From the NCBI GenBank assembly GCA_030612485.1, contig JAUWNS010000053.1:1-14070 (forward strand): a stretch of 14,070 bases of DNA. The letters are read 5' to 3'. Shown here one piece after another: positions 7,225-13,709 of this stretch. A model generated the notes under the pieces. That model worked only from the letters and a program-made list of their open reading frames with translations, searched no databases and had not been told where the DNA came from. Position 1 is the first letter of the stretch, and the number at the start of each line of letters is the position of its first letter. The translations under genes and the position numbers were made by a program. Source of the stretch: Candidatus Bipolaricaulota bacterium (GTDB lineage Bacteria; Bipolaricaulota; Bipolaricaulia; UBA7950; UBA9294).

Positions 7225-8010
7225 ATGGGGTGGGTAAAACTGTCGAGACAGTACATCAACAAGTCCTTGGATCGAGCGCTTCGAATTCTCGATCTATTTA
7301 GCGAATCAAGAGAAATACTGACGGCCTCGGAGATTGCATCGATACTCAGTACAACTCCTGCGACACTCTATCCAACACTCTACACGCTGAAAGCACATGG
7401 ATACTTGAGCCGAGACGATCGGAAGCGGTATCGCCTCGGCCTCAAGCTGCTCGAAAGAAGCGGGCAGGTTCTTGCCCAGCTTGACGTACGCCGCGTGGCG
7501 CACCTGCATCTTCGTGAACTGGCTCGAAGATGGCAAGTGACCGCCGATCTAGCGGTCCTTTATGGAAATGAGGTCCTCTATCTCGCACGGGAAACCGGAC
7601 ACCCAACAGCAATCCTCAGCGAGGTAGTAGGACGCCGGGTTCCTCTTCATTGCACGTCGTTGGGCAAGGTCCTGCTTGCCCACCTCTCGGATCAGGAGCG
7701 ACTGGAATTGATACAATCCCTCGAGTTGATGGCGTATACTCCACACACCATCACCGAAGCAAAACGACTGACCGCCGAACTGAGTAAGATTCGGGAGCGC
7801 GGATACGCATTGGACATTCAGGAATTCCACCTTGGCATTGCGTGTGTTGGGGCTCCCGTACGGGGATACGACGGGCGTGTAGTGGCCGCGATCAGCCTCA
7901 TGCTTCCTGTCGATGATGAGGTTCGGAACCACGGACACGAGGCGGCGGCCGCTGCTGTAGTTGAAACAGCAGCGGCAATATCGGCTGAATTGGGATTCAC
8001 GACTTCGTAG
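7225..8010 (+). CDS. IclR-family transcriptional regulator (second copy)
   Basis: IclR regulator of 261 residues. The winged helix-turn-helix lies at about residues 14-70 (ASEIASILSTTPATLYPTLYTLKAHGYL around 34-61). The effector domain spans about 85-255, with VPLHCTSLGKVLLAHLS as the family signature and GIACVGAPVRGYDGRVVAAISL near the end. No Shine-Dalgarno precedes the ATG and the predicted leader is about 17 nt, so initiation may be near-leaderless, or the true start may lie slightly further in (the helix-turn-helix begins after residue 10). It is clearly diverged from the IclR at 1815-2582 (different helix and linker), so it is not a recent duplicate. By eye its base use is more AT-rich than that of the acl genes. 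It probably controls the oxidoreductase remnant (17 nt downstream) and the dehydrogenase; the ligand is unknown. Confidence 0.9.
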   Translation: MGWVKLSRQYINKSLDRALRILDLFSESREILTASEIASILSTTPATLYPTLYTLKAHGYLSRDDRKRYRLGLKLLERSGQVLAQLDVRRVAHLHLRELARRWQVTADLAVLYGNEVLYLARETGHPTAILSEVVGRRVPLHCTSLGKVLLAHLSDQERLELIQSLELMAYTPHTITEAKRLTAELSKIRERGYALDIQEFHLGIACVGAPVRGYDGRVVAAISLMLPVDDEVRNHGHEAAAAAVVETAAAISAELGFTTS

Positions 8011-8026
8011 AAAGGTTAATCCAATA

Positions 8027-8425
8027 GTGACACAGAGCAGCCCCTTAGATTGCCATACTTTTGATGTAGTCGTCATCGGTGCTGGCGTGGTCGGATCCGC
8101 CATCGCTCGTTATCTGAGTCGCTGTGCCTGTTCAGTTGCCGTTGTGGAGAAAGAGTCCGATGTCGGAATGGCGGCGAGCTGCCGCAATTCGGGCGTAATC
8201 CACGCCGGCATTAACTACCCGCCTTGCAGCTTGAGAGCCCGATTTCGAGCGCAAGTCCGAGGAAGCGCTTCAGGTCAGGCGATTCTCAAAGCAAGAGAAG
8301 AGCTGCGAGGTACAATCGTAATCGCACCCGTATCCATAGGTGACACAATCCTAAGAGACGTTGCGGGCACGGACATCGATATCGTTGCTACACGCGCGGT
8401 GGAGAGGAAACCGCCTCGGAGGTAA
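8027..8425 (+). pseudogene. Deletion-fusion remnant: N-terminus of GlpA/LhgO-type FAD oxidoreductase joined to C-terminus of a DUF1667 protein
   Basis: This 132-codon frame starts at GTG 8027 behind GAAAGG (8010-8015). Residues 11-73 are a normal FAD-binding start: FDVVVIGAGVVGSAIARYL (GxGxxG at 18-23), VVEKESDVG and SCRNSGVIHAGINYPP. These are typical of L-2-hydroxyglutarate oxidase and glycerol-3-phosphate dehydrogenase-like enzymes, which run to about 400-500 residues. After about residue 73 the similarity ends. The remainder, ILKAREELRGTIVIAPVSIGDTILRDVAGTDIDIVATR (in two parts, 85-94 and 95-123), reads like the last 40-50 residues of DUF1667 proteins, with the N-terminal cysteine motif missing. 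In many anaerobes a GlpA-like FAD protein, a second NAD/FAD oxidoreductase and a DUF1667 protein are adjacent, so one deletion would produce this joint. It lacks the substrate domain and is unlikely to be an active oxidase. The DUF1667 assignment is from memory of the family pattern. Confidence 0.7.
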
Positions 8426-8462
8426 TCCAACATTGAGAACGTACATGCTTGCCCCCGAATGA
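8418..8462 (+). other. Ancestral ribosome site and start of the dehydrogenase, ended by an in-frame TGA
   Basis: GGAGG (8418-8422) precedes TTG 8433 by 10 nt. From there the frame of the downstream dehydrogenase reads LRTYMLAPE, then TGA (8460-8462), then YIVGSGAVDQLAEII without a break. The family's usual start pattern is APxKY or APxRY then V-x-G-x-G-A, so the stop sits where Arg or Lys is expected; CGA to TGA is a single C-to-T change. The site now serves a nine-codon reading frame. Confidence 0.65.
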
Positions 8463-8483
8463 TACATTGTAGGATCCGGGGCC

Positions 8484-9506
8484 GTGGATCAGCTTGCTGA
8501 AATTATCGGCGACCTTGGTCAGCGGGCGCTTGTCTTGGCGGACAGGATGGCCCTTTCCGTTTCCGAGAAAACCATTACTGAACTGAGGAGCAACCTCAAG
8601 GATGTGTACATCGAGGAGTTCAGTGGAGAGTGTACAGAAGCTGCGATTCAACGCACGACAAAGATGCTCAGCGGATTCGACGTGGCCGTGTGCCTTGGCG
8701 GAGGGAAGGCAATCGACACCGGCAAAGCGGCTGCATGTGCCGCCAGTCTTCCGTACGTCACGGTTCCTACCAGCGCCGCTACGTGTGCGGCCTACACACC
8801 CCTTTCCATCCTCCACACTGGCGACGGTGCCTACATGGAGAGTCGGCGACTCAGCTCTCCCCCGGCCGCGCTCGTTCTCGATCCGCTCCTTACGATCACC
8901 GCTCCACCGCGCTTGCTATCCGCGGGCGTAGTCGACGCAGCGGCCCGTGCGTTCGACACGATTCTTGCCGCACGAATCTCCGTCCCGACCATCGAGGCCT
9001 CTCTCTCCCTCGCTGTCTGCCGAAACTACTGGAAGGACGTGCTCCTCCTCGATGCGGAAGCCGCACTTCGGCACAACAAGGACCAAAACGTCAGCGAGCT
9101 CTATACACGCGTTGTCGAAACCTGTATCGTTGGCGCAGGCTTTGCCGGCGAGATAGGAGCTCGGTTCTTTGGACGTAGCTTCAGCCATGCCATAGGATAC
9201 GCCCTGGGCGACATCGTTGACCCCGGTAGTGTCCTGCACGGTGAGACCGTCGGACTCGGAATCCTCGTTCAGTGCGCGTTGGATCCTAGTTTGGAGATCT
9301 CGCTCACCGAGATGCGCGAACTCTTTGAACGCTGGGACGCGCCAACCCGGTTTGCCTTGCTGGGCGTCACCGACATCCGCGGTTCCACGGGACGAACCCT
9401 TGCCGCACGCGCCTACTCGTACCTCGATCTCGTCCGAGCGGTTCCGTTTGACATCACCGCCGAAGATCTCTATCAGGCGATGATTCGAGTCGAAGAAGAA
9501 GCGTAA
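8484..9506 (+). CDS. Iron-containing alcohol dehydrogenase family protein (GldA/HcxA-like), N-terminus interrupted
   Basis: NAD(P)-dependent dehydrogenase of the glycerol dehydrogenase / hydroxycarboxylate dehydrogenase group. From GTG 8484 it has 340 residues; with the 17 codons upstream, including the TGA at 8460, it would be about 357, the normal family length. Visible are the nucleotide-binding GGGKAIDTGKAAA (near residue 72), the segment VPTSAATCAAYTPLSILHTGDG that resembles E. coli HcxA (TIAATCAAWTPLS), metal-ligand Asp in AGVVDAAARAFD, and metal-ligand His residues in FSHAIGYAL and VLHGETVGLGILVQ. The active site is therefore intact and only the first strand is cut off. AGGA (8471-8474) 9 nt before the GTG could allow restart after the TGA. 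The substrate is uncertain: a 2-hydroxy acid, glycerol or another polyol. The HcxA likeness and the LhgO-like remnant upstream favour a 2-hydroxy acid. It may be a recent pseudogene. Confidence 0.8.
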   Translation: MDQLAEIIGDLGQRALVLADRMALSVSEKTITELRSNLKDVYIEEFSGECTEAAIQRTTKMLSGFDVAVCLGGGKAIDTGKAAACAASLPYVTVPTSAATCAAYTPLSILHTGDGAYMESRRLSSPPAALVLDPLLTITAPPRLLSAGVVDAAARAFDTILAARISVPTIEASLSLAVCRNYWKDVLLLDAEAALRHNKDQNVSELYTRVVETCIVGAGFAGEIGARFFGRSFSHAIGYALGDIVDPGSVLHGETVGLGILVQCALDPSLEISLTEMRELFERWDAPTRFALLGVTDIRGSTGRTLAARAYSYLDLVRAVPFDITAEDLYQAMIRVEEEA

Positions 9507-9535
9507 TCGGGATTAGGAAAGATCGCCAATGGTCC

Positions 9536-10912
9536 CTAACTATCGTTGCTTATCGCTACATCCGGAGGCGGCGCGATGTGTCCCGCATGCATCAGGATCT
9601 TCGTCTCTTCTTGCGCGTGACGGATCTTCTCCTCGGCTTCGCGGCGCAGTTCCTTTTCCGAAAGGATCCGGCGGGCGATCCCCTGTTCGATCGCTTTCAA
9701 CCCCACGGCTACAGCCTCGTTGATGAACACCTCGGTCTCCATCATCGTGGGGACGACATAATCCTCGGATAGCCCCTTCTCTTCCGCCGTCTTGGCAATA
9801 GCGCACGCGGCGGCGATCGCCATCTCGTCGGTGATCGTCGTAGCGAAGACGTCGAGGGTCCCACGGAAGATCCCGGGGAAGCCGATCGAGTTGTTCACCT
9901 GGTTAGGGAAGTCGGAGCGACCGGTCCCCACTATCCGCACCCCTGCCTCTTTCGCTTCCCACGGCCAGATCTCAGGGATCGGATTGGCCATCATGAACGC
10001 GATCGCATCACTGCTCATCCCGGCGAGCCACTCCTTCTTGATCGTTCCCGGCCCGGGACGGGTAAAGGAGATCATGACATCGGCCCCACTCAGAGCCTCG
10101 GCAATCCCACCGCGCACTCCTTCGTCATTGGTGGAGGCGAGCATCTCCCCGCGGTAAGGGAAGAGCTTCTCCAGGTCCATCTCGGGGGTCAATAGGGTGG
10201 GACTCCCGTCTATGAGATCGACCACGCGGATCCTTTCAGCGGGGACTCCAGCCTTGATCAACACACGAACGACGGCGGTACCGGCAGCACCAATTCCTAG
10301 TTGGGTAACCCGGACATCGGAGAGGTCCTTTCCGACGAATTTGAGCGCGTTGATGACCCCTGCAAGGGTGATTGCGGCTGTCCCCTGTTGGTCGTCGTGC
10401 CAGACCGGGATATCAAGTTCCTCGCGTAGCCGGTCGAGGATGTAGAAACACTTAGGACTGGAGAAGTCCTCCAGGTTGATCCCACCGAACCCTGGGGCGA
10501 TCCACTTGACGGCCTGGATGATCTCATCGGGGTCCTGCGTATCGAGCATGATCGGGAACGCTCCCACCCCGCCCAAGTACTTGAACAGGAGCGCCTTCCC
10601 TTCCATTACCGGCAACCCGGCGTGCGGCCCGATGTTTCCCAGTCCAAGGACGCGCGAGCCATCGGATACGACCGCAACTGTGTTCGCCTTGTTCGTATAG
10701 TCGAAGACCTTGCTCGGGTCGGCTTCGATCTCGCGGCAGGGAGCCGCAACCCCCGGCGTATACCAGATGCCAAAATCTTCGATTTCCGCAACAGAACACT
10801 TGAGAGCCGTCTCCACCTTTCCATGGTAGTGCGCGTGCCACGCCGGAGCCTTCTTCCCGGGAATTTGGGCTTTCTGTTTCATCTTCTCGATATTGACGAG
10901 TGCGTCCAACAT
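9536..10912 (-). CDS. Malic enzyme (malate dehydrogenase, oxaloacetate-decarboxylating)
   Basis: Converts malate and NAD(P)+ to pyruvate, CO2 and NAD(P)H, or the reverse. It has 458 residues, close to the usual size of the short bacterial type lacking the phosphotransacetylase tail. Visible are catalytic Tyr51 in WYTPGVAAPCREI, catalytic Lys106 in VMEGKALLFKYLGG, metal ligands Glu148 and Asp149 in NLEDFSSPKCF and Asp173 in WHDDQQGTA, a Rossmann GIGAAG at 206-211, and the NNSIGFPGIFRGTLD segment. The cofactor preference cannot be read with confidence. The ATG is 1 nt after the fumarase beta stop, with GAGGAGG in the end of that gene 6 nt upstream, so translation is coupled. It ends 29 nt from the convergent dehydrogenase with no hairpin in the gap. 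Lactate-type malolactic enzyme is a remote alternative. Confidence 0.93.
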   Translation of the reverse strand: MLDALVNIEKMKQKAQIPGKKAPAWHAHYHGKVETALKCSVAEIEDFGIWYTPGVAAPCREIEADPSKVFDYTNKANTVAVVSDGSRVLGLGNIGPHAGLPVMEGKALLFKYLGGVGAFPIMLDTQDPDEIIQAVKWIAPGFGGINLEDFSSPKCFYILDRLREELDIPVWHDDQQGTAAITLAGVINALKFVGKDLSDVRVTQLGIGAAGTAVVRVLIKAGVPAERIRVVDLIDGSPTLLTPEMDLEKLFPYRGEMLASTNDEGVRGGIAEALSGADVMISFTRPGPGTIKKEWLAGMSSDAIAFMMANPIPEIWPWEAKEAGVRIVGTGRSDFPNQVNNSIGFPGIFRGTLDVFATTITDEMAIAAACAIAKTAEEKGLSEDYVVPTMMETEVFINEAVAVGLKAIEQGIARRILSEKELRREAEEKIRHAQEETKILMHAGHIAPPPDVAISNDS

Positions 10913-10913
10913 T

Positions 10914-11519
10914 CTATGCCTCCTCTTCGATGCGAGCGTAAATCTTCTTCATGTTATCATCGATCAAAACCGCCAAATTCTTGTATAGGTCGTTTCCGCG
11001 AGCATCCATCGTAACCAAGAGCGGTCCGAACCTCTCGACCTCAAGTAGCCACACGGCTTCCGGCATTCCAAGTTTCTCCAACCAGTGAACACCGGTGATC
11101 CTGTGGATCGCGCGTGCGGCGAGCGCCCCGGCTCCCCCGGTGAAATGCGTGTAGACAGCACCAACGTCGGAGAGCGCCTCCAGGGTCCGGGCCCCCATCC
11201 CTCCCTTTCCGATGATCAGGCGAGTGGAGTAGGTGCGGAGAAACTCCGCCTCAAACATCTCCATCCGGATGCTCGTGGTCGGACCGGCGGACACAACGTT
11301 CCATCCGGATGCTTCCTTCTGCACAACAGGGCCACAGTGGAACATGGCCATCTCTCCCGGGTGAAACGGAAGCTCCTCGCCGCTATGCGCGGCCTGGAGC
11401 AAGACCTGGTGAGCCTCATCTCGCGCCGTGAAGACGCTCCCCGTAATGTAAATCGTGTCACCGGCGCGTAGATCTCGTATCGCCCGTTCGTCGAACGGCG
11501 TCCTTAGGATCGTGTCCAT
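10914..11519 (-). CDS. Class I fumarate hydratase, beta (C-terminal) subunit
   Basis: Half of the two-subunit [4Fe-4S] fumarase that interconverts fumarate and malate. The 201 residues carry the family hallmarks in order: GSVFTARDEAH (25-37) with the TxRD active-site motif, FHCGPVV (60-66), SAGPTTSIRM (77-86), IIGKGGM (102-108) and HFTGGAGALAA (125-135). Its ATG directly follows the TAG of the alpha subunit with no gap, behind a strong GGAGGTGA, and malic enzyme follows after 1 nt. L-tartrate dehydratase beta belongs to the same family and cannot be excluded from sequence alone, but the malic enzyme partner favours fumarase. Confidence 0.92.
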   Translation of the reverse strand: MDTILRTPFDERAIRDLRAGDTIYITGSVFTARDEAHQVLLQAAHSGEELPFHPGEMAMFHCGPVVQKEASGWNVVSAGPTTSIRMEMFEAEFLRTYSTRLIIGKGGMGARTLEALSDVGAVYTHFTGGAGALAARAIHRITGVHWLEKLGMPEAVWLLEVERFGPLLVTMDARGNDLYKNLAVLIDDNMKKIYARIEEEA

Positions 11520-12380
11520 CTAGCTCACCTCCACATGGCCGGCTCCATCGACGGTGACGATCTTGCGTCGATCAGCCCAGCACTGGTATACGAGACCGAC
11601 GGGCAGCGATGCCGGATGTCGATGGGCGAACTCTATATGGACATCCAGGGCCGTCGTTCGTCCGCCGAGGCCCATCGGACCCACCCCACTCTCGTTGATC
11701 AAGCCGAGCAACTCTTCTTCCATCCGCGCGACACTCATGTTGGGATGCCGATCTCCCACGGGGCGCAATAGCGACAGCTTGGCGAGCTTCATCGCTAGAT
11801 CGGCACCACCACCGATACCTACGCCAATTACACCGGGCGGACAAGGTTTCCCTCCGCATGCAACGACATGATCGACAACGAAACGTTTGACCCCTGCGAG
11901 CCCGGCACCCGGAGGAAGCATGCGGAGTGCACTACAGTTCTCGCTTCCTCCCCCTTTTGGAAGAAGATGAATGAGGCATGCGTCGCCCTCTTCAAGCTCC
12001 CACAGGATATAGGGAATGTGATACCCTGTATTGTCCCCAGGGTTTTGTCCCGTGAATGGATCGACCGTATTGGGGCGCAGCGGAACGTCACGTGTCGCGC
12101 AACGCACAGCCTCTTCGATAACGCAACGTAGCGAAGAGAGGAGTGGAAATTTCACCCCTACACGGACAACAAAGGTCTGGATCCCCGTATCTTGACACAT
12201 CGGGACCGAGTTACGCCGGGCGACTTCGGTGTTCTCCAAGATGGCGCTAAGTTGTACAGCGCCGGTGCTCTCTTCTTTATCTCTTGCCCGGTTTATAGCG
12301 TCTACAACATCAACAGGAAGTTCGGTTGCCGCAGCCCGTATAGCTTCTTGGAGGCCCTCCAATAAAATACGTTCATCCAT
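11520..12380 (-). CDS. Class I fumarate hydratase, alpha (N-terminal, Fe-S) subunit
   Basis: Carries the oxygen-sensitive [4Fe-4S] cluster of the two-subunit fumarase. From ATG 12380 it has 286 residues, the usual size. The three cluster cysteines are Cys62 in PMCQDTG, Cys149 in GGSENCSAL and Cys180 in GGKPCPPGVIGVGIGG; a conserved NTVDPFTGQNPGDNTGYHIPY segment lies between, near residues 104-124. An in-frame GTG at 12389 would add three residues. The ATG is preferred because GGTGA is 6 nt upstream and the protein then opens MDERILLEG. It is the first gene of the alpha-beta-malic enzyme operon, with 0- and 1-nt junctions downstream. Upstream lies a 153-nt gap holding inverted repeats. Tartrate dehydratase alpha is the alternative within the family. 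Confidence 0.92.
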   Translation of the reverse strand: MDERILLEGLQEAIRAAATELPVDVVDAINRARDKEESTGAVQLSAILENTEVARRNSVPMCQDTGIQTFVVRVGVKFPLLSSLRCVIEEAVRCATRDVPLRPNTVDPFTGQNPGDNTGYHIPYILWELEEGDACLIHLLPKGGGSENCSALRMLPPGAGLAGVKRFVVDHVVACGGKPCPPGVIGVGIGGGADLAMKLAKLSLLRPVGDRHPNMSVARMEEELLGLINESGVGPMGLGGRTTALDVHIEFAHRHPASLPVGLVYQCWADRRKIVTVDGAGHVEVS

Positions 12381-12533
12381 GTAGGTCACCGTCTTTGCCT
12401 GAGAATAAACAATCGTACCCCTTGAGGTCTAGAATGAGAGTTGTCTCATGCAAGATGAGCATGAAGCGGCAGACCTGATGCAAGTTTCCAGGGCGAGAAG
12501 TAGATATAACGCGCGATTTACCCTGGCCATCTC
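12381..12533 (-). promoter_or_regulatory. Leader of the fumarase operon with two overlapping inverted repeats
   Basis: This 153-nt gap is read on the minus strand into fumarase alpha. It holds a perfect ATGAGA-N4-TCTCAT inverted repeat (12434-12449) and, overlapping it, TCATGC-N7-GCATGA (12446-12451 with 12459-12464). Either could be an operator or a small RNA hairpin. A wider CCAGGG / CCCTGG pair (12488-12493, 12521-12526) is too far apart to be convincing. I see no clear -35/-10 pair on the minus strand, so the promoter position is not called, and no clear terminator for the upstream aminotransferase. Confidence 0.4.
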
Positions 12534-13709
12534 TCATTTATCCCATCGAGAAAGGCTAGTGTTGCGTAAGCGCTGGCACGCCTGCTCGATCCTCTCGCCC
12601 GCGGTGGTGACTGACAGGCGAACATATCCTTCTCCTCCTGGGCCGAAGAACGATCCCGGGGCAACGGCAACGCCCGTCTTTTCGAGCAACGCCAAGGCGA
12701 ATTCTTCCGCTCCCCACCCGTCCGGCACCCTCGCCCACACGTACAAAGTTGCTCGGGGAGGGGCGGCAGCAAGCCCGAACGCACGTAGCGCAGCGATGAC
12801 GCGCTCTAGTCGTTGGCGATATATCTCGTTGCGGGCGGCGATCCACTCTCTCTTGACACCAAGGGCACGAACAGCCGCTTCCTGCAGCGGCAGGAAGATC
12901 CCGGAATCGATGTTTGACTTCAGCCGTGCCAATAGCGCAAGGGCGGGCGCGTTCCCCACCGCCATCCCCATCCGCCATCCGGCCATGTTGAACGTCTTGG
13001 ACAGGGAGTTAAACTCCACCGCTACCTCCTTCGCTCCGGGAACCTGGAGGATACTGGGAGCGGTGTAGTCGCCGTAGGTGACGTCACTGTACGGGGCGTC
13101 ATGAAACAGGAGGATGTCGTGTGTACGGGCAAAGTGCACCGCGCGCGCGAAGAAATCAAGATCAGCAATGGCCCCGGTGGGGTTATTAGGATAGTTGAGC
13201 CACAGCAGTGAGGCACGCCTGGCGACATCAACGGGAATGGCATCGAGATCGGGGAGGAACCCATTCTCGTGTCGCAGCGGAACGCGGTGGATGCTCGCGC
13301 TGGCAAGGAGCGCTCCCCTAGTGTAGGGGGCGTAACCAGGATCGGGTATAAGAGCGACGTCGCCCTCATCGAGGAAGGATAAGGACATATTGATGATCCC
13401 TTCCTTCGACCCGAGGAGGGTGACGACTTCACTCTCTGGATCGAGGGTCACGTCGAACCGCCGCGCGTAGTAGTTGGTAATCGCCTCCCGCAGGGCGGCG
13501 ATACCGCGGTAGCCAGGGTAGTCGTGTTGATCGAGGCGCTGCGCCGATCGGCAGAGGGCGTCGATGACCGGTTGCGGTGGGGGAAGGTCGGGATTACCCA
13601 TGTCCAGTCGGATTACGTCCCTTCCTTCCTGTTGAACGCGCCTTACTTCCTGGTTCCAGCGGGCGAACGGATACAGGGGGATGGACGCCAATCTCGCTGC
13701 TGGTTTCAT
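12534..13709 (-). CDS. dapL: LL-diaminopimelate aminotransferase-like class I/II aminotransferase
   Basis: PLP-dependent enzyme that most likely converts tetrahydrodipicolinate and glutamate to LL-diaminopimelate in one step, for lysine and peptidoglycan. The 391 residues match the family length. Visible are [10 protein letters not shown] near 36, [14 protein letters not shown] near 64, [27 protein letters not shown] (100-125), NYPNNPTGA (Asn175), HDAPYSD (Asp204, Tyr207), PLP-binding Lys238 in [14 protein letters not shown], and [17 protein letters not shown], a stretch characteristic of DapL. It overlaps the upstream dehydroquinase by ATGA (4 nt), so the two are co-translated. Alanine or aspartate aminotransferases are related, but the SNIDSGIF and [10 protein letters not shown] motifs favour DapL. 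The role is assigned from motifs, not experiment. Confidence 0.85.
   Translation of the reverse strand: MKPAARLASIPLYPFARWNQEVRRVQQEGRDVIRLDMGNPDLPPPQPVIDALCRSAQRLDQHDYPGYRGIAALREAITNYYARRFDVTLDPESEVVTLLGSKEGIINMSLSFLDEGDVALIPDPGYAPYTRGALLASASIHRVPLRHENGFLPDLDAIPVDVARRASLLWLNYPNNPTGAIADLDFFARAVHFARTHDILLFHDAPYSDVTYGDYTAPSILQVPGAKEVAVEFNSLSKTFNMAGWRMGMAVGNAPALALLARLKSNIDSGIFLPLQEAAVRALGVKREWIAARNEIYRQRLERVIAALRAFGLAAAPPRATLYVWARVPDGWGAEEFALALLEKTGVAVAPGSFFGPGGEGYVRLSVTTAGERIEQACQRLRNTSLSRWDK

Noticed and set aside
1815..8010. The two IclR genes as a recent duplication
   Set aside because: Their helix-turn-helix regions and linkers differ widely, and similarity is limited to family signatures such as the GKVLLA segment.
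8460..8500. Possible selenocysteine or recoded meaning of the in-frame TGA
   Set aside because: The position corresponds to Arg/Lys in relatives and is not a redox site, I see no convincing hairpin right after it, and TGA ends other genes in this window.
8027..8500. Mobile-element insertion as the cause of the oxidoreductase break
   Set aside because: No transposase, terminal inverted repeats or target duplication is visible; both halves of the ORF look like ends of cluster-mates, which fits a deletion better.
8630..9178. Open frame of 182 codons on the plus strand in another frame
   Set aside because: Lies inside the alcohol dehydrogenase gene in a different frame, and its product is rich in Arg, Ser and His without family motifs.
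12488..12526. CCAGGG / CCCTGG pair as a terminator for the aminotransferase
   Set aside because: The 6-bp arms are 27 nt apart and no T-run follows on the minus strand.
12448..13068. Plus-strand open frame of 206 codons
   Set aside because: Mostly antisense to the aminotransferase, with low-complexity Ser/Ala/Arg content; no domain recognised.
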